The translations under genes were made by a program, and so were the position numbers. The notes under the pieces were generated by a model, which was not told the DNA's origin, did no database searches, and saw nothing but the letters and a program-made list of their open reading frames with translations. From the NCBI GenBank assembly GCA_030528765.1, contig JAUMYD010000040.1:1-10389 (forward strand): DNA of 10,389 nucleotides, given 5' to 3'. The stretch comes from Bacillota bacterium (GTDB taxonomy: Bacteria > Bacillota > Dehalobacteriia > UBA4068). Numbering within the stretch: position 1 is the first letter of the stretch; each line of letters begins with the position of its first letter. Positions 1 to 6,501 of the stretch are shown here, piece after piece.

Positions 1-65
1 AGTTTTATCACAAATTTTACTATAGGGAGATTTCTATTCCCGGGGGGTTCCGAAATTCCTCTGCC

Positions 66-1046
66 TTAGAGCATATGGGCGATGAGCTCCTCCCGGCTGC
101 CGGGGAAGAGATCCACGGGCGCGATGTCGAACACCGTCTTGCAGCCCTTTTCCCCACGGGCCGCCATGCGGAAGATGGCCCGGGCAAAGGCCACCAGCAC
201 GCTGCCGGTGAATTCCGGGTTGGAATCCAGCTCCAGCCGGTATTCGATACGTTGCTTGTGGCAGTCCCCGGCGCCACTTTTCCCACTGCGCAGCACGCAG
301 CCGCCATGGGGCAGGCCGCTGTGCTTCTCCCGCAGCTCTTCCATGCTGATGAAGGTGACCCTGGTATCATAATCCGCGAAATAAGCGGGCATGCTGAGGA
401 TCTGCTGGCGGATGGACTCCCGGTCAGCCCCTTCCTCCGCCACCACATAGCAATCCCGGCTATGCTTCTCTCTGGTGCTGAGCTGGGGCATCTCTCCGGC
501 GCGCACCCGCTCCACCGCCTCCGGGACGGGAATGGTATACTGGCGGGCATCCAGCACACCGGGGATGCGGCGAATGGCATCGGAATGCCCCTGAGAAACG
601 CCCCGCCCCCAGAATGTGTAGTCCTGTCCATCCGGGAGGATGGCCCCGGCATAGAGCCGGTTCAGGGAGAACATCCCCGGATCCCAGCCGCAGGAGATCA
701 GGGCCAGCTTTCCGGCAGGTTCTGCCGCAGCATTCACCGCAGCCCAGTGCTTCGGGATGCTGCTGTGATTGTCATAGGAATCCACGATATGGAAATGGGC
801 AGCCAGCTCCGGGCTCATCTGGGGCAGGTCTGTGGCGCTGCCGCCGCAGAGGATCATCACATCGATCTTATCCTTCCATTCCGGCACCTGCCCGGTGGAA
901 AGCACCGGCACATTTTCCGTGGCGATCCGCAGGGAAGCCGGCTGCCGCCGGGTGAAAACAGCTGCCAGCTCCATATCCGGGTTCCGGTGAATGGCATCCT
1001 CCACCCCTTTCCCCAGGTTGCCATAGCCATAAATACCGATCCGCAT
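66..1046 (-). CDS. ddh: meso-diaminopimelate dehydrogenase
   Basis: Catalyses NADPH-dependent reductive amination of L-2-amino-6-oxopimelate with ammonia to meso-diaminopimelate, a one-step shortcut to the lysine and peptidoglycan precursor; cytosolic. The 326-residue protein has the usual family length. It opens with a Rossmann dinucleotide motif GYGNLG (residues 7-12) and carries the family blocks CGGSATDLP (67-75), VDSYDNH (88-94), CGWDPGMFSLNR (119-130) and SQGHSDAIRRIPG (151-163), with a later LPHGG. These closely match the Corynebacterium-type enzyme as I remember it. The start at 1046 is preferred over an in-frame ATG at 1073 because AAAGGA lies 8 nt upstream and the Rossmann strand then begins at residue 2. 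It is the last gene on the minus strand here, 377 bp beyond recR, probably with its own promoter. No terminator is clear in the 65 bases after the stop. Function is confident; cofactor preference is from family knowledge. Confidence 0.95.
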   Translation of the reverse strand: MRIGIYGYGNLGKGVEDAIHRNPDMELAAVFTRRQPASLRIATENVPVLSTGQVPEWKDKIDVMILCGGSATDLPQMSPELAAHFHIVDSYDNHSSIPKHWAAVNAAAEPAGKLALISCGWDPGMFSLNRLYAGAILPDGQDYTFWGRGVSQGHSDAIRRIPGVLDARQYTIPVPEAVERVRAGEMPQLSTREKHSRDCYVVAEEGADRESIRQQILSMPAYFADYDTRVTFISMEELREKHSGLPHGGCVLRSGKSGAGDCHKQRIEYRLELDSNPEFTGSVLVAFARAIFRMAARGEKGCKTVFDIAPVDLFPGSREELIAHML

Positions 1047-1423
1047 AAAAATCATCCTTTCTTGGGCAAGCATTCAAAGTATCTCCGGCCGGGCCGCGGG
1101 AGAGCCCTTCCTTCCCCGGCCGCGCTGTTCCCGGCTATGAGAAAAAAGCATCTCCGCAGCAAAAACAGAGCAGCCGGGCTGGGAAGCTCCCAGAGCCCGG
1201 CTTTTTGTTTTTTCCCAATCGTCCGGGTGTTTCCCATGAAAGCTCTGTGCAAAGGAGCTGTCAGCCAGAAGACCGGCGGAGGGCTTGTTTGCAGGTGTTT
1301 CGTGCAATTCTTCGTCCTTTTTAGGATGTCCGTTCCATATAAGGGGAAAGAGGCCAGGAGCGGCAGAAACACCAAACGAGATTGAGACTTGTTTTTTAAT
1401 TATAAGCTGGAGCCTGGGAGGGA
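1047..1423 (-). other. long recR-ddh intergenic region / ddh leader
   Basis: A 377-bp stretch with no convincing gene. Read on the minus strand it holds a promoter touching the recR stop, then about 345 nt of leader, then ddh. The leader contains a strong 13-bp hairpin (1172-1202) flanked by an A-tract on one side and a T-tract on the other. Near ddh there is a GC-rich 7-bp inverted repeat, GGCCGGG (1087-1093) with CCCGGCC (1115-1121), about 40 nt upstream of the start codon. I looked for T-box (AGGGTGGAACCGCG-like) and lysine-riboswitch sequence blocks and saw neither. Open frames here (for example 1074-1427 and 1052-1375) lack good start sites and look like chance. Confidence 0.5.
1172..1213 (+). 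terminator. strong intrinsic terminator-like hairpin, plus-strand oriented
   Basis: AGCCGGG (1172-1178) and CTGGGA (1179-1184) pair with TCCCAG (1188-1193) and CCCGGCT (1196-1202) around a 3-nt AGC loop, with a 2-nt AG bulge. On the plus strand it runs straight into TTTTGTTTTTT, the classic intrinsic terminator layout. No plus-strand gene precedes it. On the minus strand the T5 run (1165-1161) starts 6 nt after the stem, so termination that way, between recR and ddh, would be weaker but possible. Confidence 0.65.
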
Positions 1424-1427
1424 TCAA
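1399..1427 (-). promoter_or_regulatory. SigA-like promoter for ddh overlapping recR stop
   Basis: On the minus strand TTGATC (1427-1422) is followed by exactly 17 nt and a perfect TATAAT (1404-1399). The -35 lies over the recR TGA stop (1426-1424). Start of transcription is expected near 1392, about 345 nt before the ddh start codon. The same place holds a 6-bp palindrome, GGGATC/GATCCC (1420-1434). Confidence 0.6.
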
Positions 1428-2026
1428 AGATCCCGGCGTCCGCTCATGGCCAGATCCAGCGTGGCTTCATCCACAAAGGCCAGGGAGCCGCCCACCGGCA
1501 TGCCGTGCGCCAGCCGCGTGATGCGCAGGCCCTCCCGGCGCAGGCGCTTGGCCAGATACTGGGCGGTCACTTCCCCCTCTGCCGTAGGGTTCGTGGCCAT
1601 GATCAGCTCTTTGATGGACTCCTCCTGCAGGCGTTTTTCCAGGGAGTGCAGGGCCAGCTGCTCCGGGCCCACTCCATCCATGGGGGAGATGACGCCGCCC
1701 AGCACATGATAAAGCCCCTGGTAGCTGCCGGAGCGTTCCATGCTGATCAGATCCGCCACGCCCTCCACCAGGCAGAGTTGGCTGTGATCCCGTCTTGGAT
1801 CTGTGCAGACAGGGCAAAGTGGCTGATCCGTATAATTTCCGCAGCGTGGGCAGGGCCGCACTGCATCGTGGGCCTCCACAATGGAGCGGGCCAGTGCCAC
1901 GGCCTCCACTCTTTCCTTCCCCAGAAGATGAAAAGCCAGGCGCTGGGCGGCTTTCTGCCCCAGCCCCGGCAGAGAGGCCAGCTCACGCACCAGGCGGTTC
2001 AGTGCCTCCGGATACTGATAGGCCAT
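1424..2026 (-). CDS. recR: recombination mediator protein RecR
   Basis: RecR works with RecO (and RecF) to load RecA on single-stranded DNA at gaps and stalled forks. The 200-residue length is standard. A helix-hairpin-helix region lies near the N-terminus (LASLPGLGQKAAQRLAFHLL, 16-35). A four-cysteine zinc site follows (Cys59, Cys62, Cys71, Cys74 in CPRCGNYTDQPLCPVC). The Toprim domain starts at LCLVEG (84-89, Glu88) and includes TNPTAEGEVTA (145-155). The C-terminal RLAHGMPVGG...DEATL block is characteristic. The ATG overlaps the ybaB stop as TAATG, which implies translational coupling; GGGGA inside the ybaB end can act as its ribosome binding site. It is the last gene of the dnaX-ybaB-recR cluster. 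Identity is secure. Confidence 0.98.
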   Translation of the reverse strand: MAYQYPEALNRLVRELASLPGLGQKAAQRLAFHLLGKERVEAVALARSIVEAHDAVRPCPRCGNYTDQPLCPVCTDPRRDHSQLCLVEGVADLISMERSGSYQGLYHVLGGVISPMDGVGPEQLALHSLEKRLQEESIKELIMATNPTAEGEVTAQYLAKRLRREGLRITRLAHGMPVGGSLAFVDEATLDLAMSGRRDL

Positions 2027-2346
2027 TAGAACATCCCCATGCCGGGCAGGTTCATGCCGCCGGTGGCCCGGCCCATTTTTTCACTGGCCAGGGCCTGGGC
2101 ATTGGCCAGTGCTTCCTTCACGGCAGCCAGCACCAGATCCTCCAGCATTTCCACATCCTCCGGGTCCACGATCTCCGGATCGATGGAGATGGAAACGATC
2201 TCCTGTGCGCCGGTGGCGGTCACTTTCACCATGCCGCCGCCGCTGATGCCTTCCACCTGGGCAGAGGCCAGCTCTTCCTGGGCCTTCTGCATTTCCCGCT
2301 GCATTTTCTGGGCCTGCTTCATCAGTTGCTGCATATTCATTCCCAT
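2026..2346 (-). CDS. ybaB: YbaB/EbfC family nucleoid-associated protein
   Basis: A small (106 residues) DNA-binding protein of the YbaB/EbfC family. Members form homodimers, bind DNA and coat the nucleoid; the exact cellular role is unsettled. The N-terminus is a methionine/glutamine-rich helix (MNMQQLMKQAQKMQREMQKAQEEL, about 3-26), followed by the family strand block EGISGGGMVKVTATGAQEIVSISIDPEIV and then the DVEMLEDLVLAAVKEALANA helix. A glycine/methionine-rich tail, MNLPGMGMF, ends the protein, as is common in the family. The start is fixed by AGGAGG 7 nt upstream of ATG 2346. It sits 109 nt downstream of dnaX and overlaps recR by one base. The dnaX-ybaB gap shows no clear minus-strand promoter or terminator, so co-transcription is the simplest reading. 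Confidence 0.97.
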   Translation of the reverse strand: MGMNMQQLMKQAQKMQREMQKAQEELASAQVEGISGGGMVKVTATGAQEIVSISIDPEIVDPEDVEMLEDLVLAAVKEALANAQALASEKMGRATGGMNLPGMGMF

Positions 2347-2455
2347 TGGTATTCCTCCTGTAGCTTTTTCTGCGGCATGGGTGCGGCCGCTTTTTTATGA
2401 TATGTGTGTCCTGCATCTTTGTTGTGCAAAGGCTGCAGGCGTTTTCCTCTCCTGC

Positions 2456-4075
2456 TTAAAAGAGGCTGTCCTCTTCCGGGGGCGCATCCTCCGGGAAGGG
2501 GATCTCTTCGTGATCCTCCTGCTCCCGGGCTGCTTTTTTGCCTGGCTCGGCTTTGGGCCTTTCCGGGCGGGGCTGGCCGATGAAGGGCTGGATGCTGAGA
2601 GAAGAGCGGCAGGCGCTGTTCACCGCATTTTCCAGCAGGGTCTTATACTGTCCATCCTTGCCAAAGCTATTGATAAAAATTGCCATCTCCGGCGGGAAAT
2701 CGATGTGCAGGATCCGCCCTTCCACATGATCCGGCAGGGAATCCTGCAGGAGCTGAGCCAGGCCGGGGTTTTTCCCTTCCAGCCAGGCCAGGACCTGCGG
2801 CCAGAGTGCACGGATCTTCCCGATCTCCACCAGGGGGGCTGCGGACCGGGACGGTGTCTCTTTTTCCGGGGGCGGGCTGTTTGCTTCGGGCTTTTTCCGG
2901 GCAGGGGGCACAGCCTTGGGGGCTGCTGCTTTTTCCTCTGCATTTTTTGCTGCTGCCGCTGGTTCGGCTGCGGCCTGTGCTTTTCTTTCTGTGGTGGGCA
3001 TTTCTGCAGCCAGGCCACAGGCCCGCATCAGGGAAAGCTCCAGGCTGATCCGTGGGGAGGGGGCAAAGCGCATTCGGTTATCCGTTTCGCTGAGTGCCTG
3101 CAGCAGGGCCAGATACCTTCCGGGGCTGGCAGCGGCGGCCCATTCGGGAAGTGCAGCATCCTTTGCCATCACCTGCAGCAGGCTGTCCCGGATCACTTCC
3201 TGCAGATCACTGAGCGCCTGCCGCAGATCCTTGCCGGCCTTCACCAGCTGATCCACCCGGGCCAGCACCGCGGGAAGATCCTGCGCCAGCAGCTCCCGAA
3301 GCAGCTCCAGCACGAAGCTTCGATCCACCACACCCAGCAGGGAGGCCACCATTTCCTGGCTGATCGTCTCTTCCTCCTGATTTCCGTGGAAGACACCGCT
3401 GCACTGATCCAGCAGGCTGATTGCATCCCGCATGCCGCCATCGGCCTTCCTTGCGATCAGGGCAGCAGCTTTCGCTGCCAGGGGGATATTTTCTTTTTCT
3501 GCCACTTTCAGCAGGTGTTTTTCGATCTCTTCGCTGCTGATGCGGCGAAAATCAAAGCGCTGGCAGCGGGAGATAACGGTCAAAGGCAGTTTGTGCGGAT
3601 CCGTGGTGGCAAAGATGAATATTACATGGCGGGGTGGCTCCTCCAGTGTTTTCAGCAGGGCATTGAAGGCCTGATCCGTCAGCATGTGGACTTCATCGAT
3701 GATATATATTTTATGCTTTTCCTGGGCGGGTGCATATTTCACCCGTTCCCGCAGATCTCGGATCTCATCGATGCCCCGGTTGGAGGCACCGTCGATCTCG
3801 ATCACATCCATACTTTCTCCCGCCAGATCCCGTTGACAGGCCGGGCAAAGGCCGCAGGGATCCCCTGCTTCCGTGGGCTGCTGGCAGTTGATGGCTCGGG
3901 CGAGAATGCGGGCCGCAGAGGTTTTTCCCGTGCCCCTGGGGCCGCAGAAAAGGTAGGCGTGGACGGGTTCATCCCGGCGTACCGCAGCGGCCAGAACACG
4001 GCTGATATGGGATTGTCCGATCAAATCGCCGAAGCACTGGGGGCGATACCGGCGGTAAAGGGCAGTATAGCTCAT
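2456..4075 (-). CDS. dnaX: DNA polymerase III subunit gamma/tau
   Basis: Clamp-loader ATPase that opens and loads the beta sliding clamp and ties the polymerase cores to the helicase. The protein is 539 residues. AAA+ signatures are all visible: Walker A GPRGTGKT (45-52), a zinc module with Cys64, Cys74, Cys77 and Cys80, Walker B IIDEVH (125-130), sensor 1 FATTDPHKLP (155-164), the SRC arginine-finger motif (169-171) and a sensor-2 region ADGGMRDAISLLDQ. After the collar domain (to about residue 360) comes a flexible Ala/Lys/Pro/Glu-rich linker (about 365-420), then a folded tau-like segment and an acidic tail ending EEDSLF. GGGAG about 7 nt upstream supports the start. It lies 33 nt after the cyclase gene and before ybaB. 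I saw no convincing programmed frameshift signal for a short gamma form. Confidence 0.98.
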   Translation of the reverse strand: MSYTALYRRYRPQCFGDLIGQSHISRVLAAAVRRDEPVHAYLFCGPRGTGKTSAARILARAINCQQPTEAGDPCGLCPACQRDLAGESMDVIEIDGASNRGIDEIRDLRERVKYAPAQEKHKIYIIDEVHMLTDQAFNALLKTLEEPPRHVIFIFATTDPHKLPLTVISRCQRFDFRRISSEEIEKHLLKVAEKENIPLAAKAAALIARKADGGMRDAISLLDQCSGVFHGNQEEETISQEMVASLLGVVDRSFVLELLRELLAQDLPAVLARVDQLVKAGKDLRQALSDLQEVIRDSLLQVMAKDAALPEWAAAASPGRYLALLQALSETDNRMRFAPSPRISLELSLMRACGLAAEMPTTERKAQAAAEPAAAAKNAEEKAAAPKAVPPARKKPEANSPPPEKETPSRSAAPLVEIGKIRALWPQVLAWLEGKNPGLAQLLQDSLPDHVEGRILHIDFPPEMAIFINSFGKDGQYKTLLENAVNSACRSSLSIQPFIGQPRPERPKAEPGKKAAREQEDHEEIPFPEDAPPEEDSLF

Positions 4076-4108
4076 GGGATTCTCCCGGGCATTGGAAAGC
4101 CCTGCTCT

Positions 4109-4765
4109 TTATTTGGGGTAATAGATGCCGGCCGGTGCCTGGAAGGCAACAGCCCGCAGCGGGCTGGCATCCGCTTTTTCGAAAGAAAGAGGCAGCACGG
4201 AAAGGAGGAAATGCTCCCCTTCCAGTGCTTCCAGATTTGCCAGGTTCTCCACGATCAGCTTGCTTTCCCGCAGCAGAATGTGGTGGATCGGCAGCTCTTC
4301 ACTGTCTGCCGGGTCTGCGGAGAGCATATCCATCGCCACGCCGGAAAGCTCCGGGAAGCTGGCCAGATAAAGCGCCGCCTCGGTGGAAAGCACAGGGAAA
4401 TCCTTCATATATTCTTCTGTTCCCCAAAGCTTGTGATAGCCGCTGTTCAGCACCAGGAACTGAGAGAAGCGCAGTTCATCCGCATGTTGCTCAAGAAATT
4501 CCAGCGGGATGCTGCGGCCGCGGAATTCGCTGACATCCAGCATCAGCGCCAGGCCGAAGAATCGTTCCAGCGGGAGCTCTTCCAGGAATTTTCCGGCGAT
4601 CTCCGCATGAGCCGGAGCATCAATGTGCGTGCCGACATGATTGTTCAGAAAAAGATTGGTCTGCCGACCATCAGGCTTGCCGATCCGTTCCAGGCGAACC
4701 GGAGCCGTTCCGGGAAAGAGAAGCATCTCTTCGGTAATTTGATGTGTAAGATCGGTCATTTTCAT
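4109..4765 (-). CDS. cyclase family protein (metal-dependent hydrolase, kynurenine formamidase-like)
   Basis: A 218-residue member of the cyclase/KynB-type metal-dependent hydrolase family; known members hydrolyse formamides such as N-formylkynurenine or related amide/lactone bonds. The family's zinc-site signature is present as NNHVGTHIDAPAH (41-53): His43, His47, Asp49 and likely catalytic His53. The distal ligands fit His161 or His162 in PIHHILL and Glu173 in IVENL. No signal peptide or membrane segment, so cytosolic. AGGAG lies 9 nt before ATG 4765; an ATG two codons later is a less likely start. No other tryptophan-degradation gene is in the window, so the substrate cannot be assigned. 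It is placed 33 nt upstream of dnaX on the same strand and is probably the first gene of that operon, an unusual partner for a replication cluster. Confidence 0.87.
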   Translation of the reverse strand: MKMTDLTHQITEEMLLFPGTAPVRLERIGKPDGRQTNLFLNNHVGTHIDAPAHAEIAGKFLEELPLERFFGLALMLDVSEFRGRSIPLEFLEQHADELRFSQFLVLNSGYHKLWGTEEYMKDFPVLSTEAALYLASFPELSGVAMDMLSADPADSEELPIHHILLRESKLIVENLANLEALEGEHFLLSVLPLSFEKADASPLRAVAFQAPAGIYYPK

Positions 4766-4793
4766 GATGAAAGTCTCCTATAGATATATAGTA

Positions 4794-4810
4794 GATACAA
4801 TACTTCTATC
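4794..4810. promoter_or_regulatory. 17-bp imperfect palindrome, candidate operator
   Basis: The pattern GATA-N-AA-NNN-TT-N-TATC is symmetric about its centre (GATACAATACTTCTATC on the plus strand). It sits in a very AT-rich tract between the cyclase-gene start codon (4765) and its proposed -10 element (4822-4827), around or just after the expected start of transcription, where a repressor would act. A second short symmetric element, TGGAA-GT-TTCCA (4852-4863), lies just upstream of the proposed -35 region. No regulator can be named. Confidence 0.35.
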
Positions 4811-4821
4811 ATAATATTTAT

Positions 4822-4830
4822 AGTATAGCA
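4822..4830 (-). promoter_or_regulatory. extended -10 promoter for the cyclase-dnaX-ybaB-recR unit
   Basis: On the minus strand TGCTATACT reads as an extended -10 (TGN plus TATACT, 4827-4822) in a strongly AT-rich stretch about 57 nt upstream of the cyclase-gene ATG. The -35 position 17 nt further up (TGTTTT) is poor, which is tolerable for extended -10 promoters. The same nine bases occur upstream of the glycosyltransferase gene. The neighbouring TATAAA and TATTAT are alternatives. Confidence 0.4.
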
Positions 4831-4910
4831 TAGCTTTCCCCAAAAAAACAGTGGAAGTTTCCATGGATTTTGCTGTGGGCTGATGTCCGTCAATCGGGAA
4901 AAGCTCCAGA

Positions 4911-4955
4911 GAAAAAGCCGGCAGGCGGGAGCAAAGGTGCTTCGCGAGCCGGCTT
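4911..4955 (-). terminator. intrinsic terminator of the glycosyltransferase gene
   Basis: On the minus strand AAGCCGGC (4955-4948) pairs with GCCGGCTT (4922-4915), followed by a TTTTTC run (ending at 4911). The 25-nt loop carries an internal AGCA/TGCT pairing that shortens it. It lies 54 nt beyond the glycosyltransferase stop and before the cyclase-gene promoter, so it insulates the two units. The rest of 4766-5008 holds only the promoter and operator-like elements listed. Confidence 0.75.
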
Positions 4956-5008
4956 CTTCTGCTGATCAATTCTTGTCTTAAAACACAGATAAAGGCTGTT
5001 CTTTGTTT

Positions 5009-6241
5009 TTATGCAATGCTGCGTGGGCATGCTTTTTTTTCGGCGGAAAACTGCCGCACGCCCGTATGGGGGATCTCCTGCCAGACCCGGATCTTTTTCA
5101 GCAGGGCCAGGCTTTGCAGGGGGATGAAGGAAAAAAGGAAGAGAGGGTAGAGCAAAATGCCCGGCAGCAGGCGGGAGCGGAAGCGTTTTTGCAGCAGCAG
5201 TGCGGCAAGGGCCTGGGCCACTGCAGCCCCGTAGCCCAAAGCCAGGGAAAGGGGCAGCCCAGCCAGGGCCGCTTCCCAATCCGGCAGCCAGGAAAGCAGC
5301 AGGGCAAAGGGGAGAAGGGCCTGCACATAACCGAAGCACAGCTGCAGGCAGGCATCCAGCGCCCGCAGGCCGCCTTGCCTTTTCAGGATGGCGGGCAGCA
5401 GGGCCTTCAGCTTCAGGCCCGTGACCTGCATGATGCCGCTCATCCAGCGGCGGCGCTGCACCAGAGAGGTGCGAAAGGAAAGGGGCTCCTCGTCATAGGT
5501 GATGGCTGCCCCACAGAAGGCGATTTTCTCTCCTCTGGCTGCACAGAGAGCGAAAAGCTCTGCATCCTCGGTGATGGTCTCTGCGGGAAAGCCGCCGATC
5601 TCCTCCAGAAAATCCCGGCGGATCCCAAAGCCGGTGCCGATCAGACGGGCAGAAAGCCCCAGCACAGCACGGGCCCGGTTCAGAAAAAGATTGGCGAAGC
5701 AGAAATAGATCTCATAGCAGGTGCAGACCCAGGATTGCCCGGCATTTTTAGCCAGGATGCGGCTTTTCGCCACCCGGGCACCTCCGCAAAGGCTGCGGTT
5801 CATGGCAGAAAGGAAGTGCCTGTCCGCTTCGTTGTCTGCGTCAAAAACACAGAAGGCTTCGTGATCCGAATTGGAAAGCAGCTGCGCTGCCCCTTCCCGC
5901 AGGGCGGCACCCTTGCTGCGAACCGCCGGGGAGACCGGAAGGATCCTTGCCCCGGCTCGCCTGGCCGCGCCCTCAGTATCATCCGAGCAGTTGTTGGGGA
6001 TCACAAATACATCCACCAGCTCCGGCGGGTAGTCCTGATTCAGGATGCTTTCTACAGCGGCTGCGATGCAGCTTTCTTCGTTCCGGGCAGGCAGCAGCAC
6101 GGCAAATTTCAGCCGCTGCTCTGTTTCCGGCAGAGCTTTGGGCTTCAGCAGGCCAAAAAGGGCCAGCCCTGCAAAATAAAAGGAGAAGATTTTCAGGAGA
6201 AGAAAGAAGATTTCCAGACTTTTTTCCAAAATACCATCCAT
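5009..6241 (-). CDS. family 2 glycosyltransferase, membrane-anchored
   Basis: A 410-residue processive-type GT2 enzyme expected to transfer a nucleotide-sugar-derived residue at the cytoplasmic membrane face, probably for a surface glycan; product unknown. A single N-terminal membrane helix (about 10-32) precedes the GT-A domain. That domain shows VLLPARNEE (48-56), NNCSDDT (83-89), the metal-binding FDADN (133-137), GTGFGIRRD (202-210), the catalytic-type TEDAEL (224-229) and the QRRRW motif (262-266). Three or so membrane segments follow (about 303-320, 326-350, 360-382), and the end contains WQEIPHTG, a W..x.HT motif common in BcsA/hyaluronan-synthase-like GT2 proteins. GAGG stands 8 nt before ATG 6241. 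No other polysaccharide gene adjoins it; it is divergent from rdgB and followed by its own terminator, so it appears to be a single-gene unit. Confidence 0.92.
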   Translation of the reverse strand: MDGILEKSLEIFFLLLKIFSFYFAGLALFGLLKPKALPETEQRLKFAVLLPARNEESCIAAAVESILNQDYPPELVDVFVIPNNCSDDTEGAARRAGARILPVSPAVRSKGAALREGAAQLLSNSDHEAFCVFDADNEADRHFLSAMNRSLCGGARVAKSRILAKNAGQSWVCTCYEIYFCFANLFLNRARAVLGLSARLIGTGFGIRRDFLEEIGGFPAETITEDAELFALCAARGEKIAFCGAAITYDEEPLSFRTSLVQRRRWMSGIMQVTGLKLKALLPAILKRQGGLRALDACLQLCFGYVQALLPFALLLSWLPDWEAALAGLPLSLALGYGAAVAQALAALLLQKRFRSRLLPGILLYPLFLFSFIPLQSLALLKKIRVWQEIPHTGVRQFSAEKKACPRSIA

Positions 6242-6278
6242 TTTTTTAACCTCATTTCAGATATCTTCGGCCGCCCCA

Positions 6279-6287
6279 AGTATAGCA
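6279..6287 (-). promoter_or_regulatory. extended -10 promoter for the glycosyltransferase gene
   Basis: The minus strand carries TGCTATACT (6287-6279), an extended -10 about 38 nt upstream of the ATG at 6241. The -35 position is T-rich (TTTTTC, 6307-6302) and poor. It falls on the left arm of the inverted repeat 6298-6335. Confidence 0.4.
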
Positions 6288-6297
6288 GGAATTTGTT

Positions 6298-6335
6298 TTA
6301 AGAAAAAAGCAGAGAAACGATTAAGTTTTTCTTAA
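6298..6335. repeat. 10-bp perfect inverted repeat in the divergent promoter region
   Basis: TTAAGAAAAA (6298-6307) is the exact reverse complement of TTTTTCTTAA (6326-6335), separated by 18 bp. It lies between the divergent promoters of the glycosyltransferase and rdgB, covering the glycosyltransferase -35 position and ending 20 bp upstream of the rdgB -35. It could be a shared operator or an AT-rich UP-like element. A smaller nested element, TTAAG/CTTAA, occurs at 6321-6335. Confidence 0.45.
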
Positions 6336-6355
6336 TATGCCGGGATCGGAAGGAT

Positions 6356-6385
6356 TTGACAGAAGGACAGCTGCAATGCTATGAT
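6356..6385 (+). promoter_or_regulatory. SigA-type promoter for rdgB
   Basis: A perfect -35 TTGACA (6356-6361), an 18-nt spacer ending in TGC (extended -10), and TATGAT (6380-6385). Transcription should start near 6392, giving a leader of about 110 nt before the rdgB ATG at 6502. The leader is GC- and G-rich (6390-6450), with only a weak hairpin (around 6393-6421). Confidence 0.75.
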
Positions 6386-6501
6386 GACCATGCCCTGCCT
6401 TTGTCTCCGAAGGGGGCGGGGGATTGCTGATAAGACGGAAGCAGGGGAAGGGAAGTTCCTTTTTAAATATGAAGAATCCATGAAATGCGGGAGGAGAAAA
6501 G

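Noticed and set aside
1..65. Possible ddh terminator (ATTTC/GAAAT flanking a CCCGGGGGG run).
   Set aside because: Only five outer pairs form and no T-run follows on the minus strand; the true terminator is probably beyond the window.
75..1385. Long plus-strand frame of 436 codons opposite ddh, and a 914-codon plus-strand frame (2039-4783) opposite dnaX and ybaB.
   Set aside because: Both mirror well-identified minus-strand genes in GC-rich DNA, have no matching ribosome binding site or domain, and their residue composition is typical of shadow frames.
1052..1427. Two overlapping minus-strand frames in the recR-ddh gap (117 and 107 codons).
   Set aside because: They overlap each other, lack credible starts, cross the strong hairpin, and have compositions without family features.
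2372..2396. Plus-strand terminator-like hairpin GCGGC/GCCGC followed by six Ts in the dnaX-ybaB gap.
   Set aside because: Only 5 bp of stem with a 9-nt loop and no plus-strand gene before it; on the minus strand no T-run follows. Probably chance.
2456..3020. Programmed -1 frameshift in dnaX making a short gamma subunit (A-rich codons CGG AAA AAG around 2895).
   Set aside because: The site lacks the A-AAA-AAG heptamer, and the -1 frame stays open for roughly 75 codons instead of stopping promptly, so no gamma product is supported.
4778..4969. 63-codon minus-strand frame between the glycosyltransferase and cyclase genes.
   Set aside because: It runs through the intrinsic terminator and the promoter region and shows no domain or ribosome binding site.
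4766..5008. 4.5S/SRP RNA gene, which neighbours dnaX in some Bacillota.
   Set aside because: The conserved GGAAG/AGCAG core of SRP RNA is not present on either strand here.
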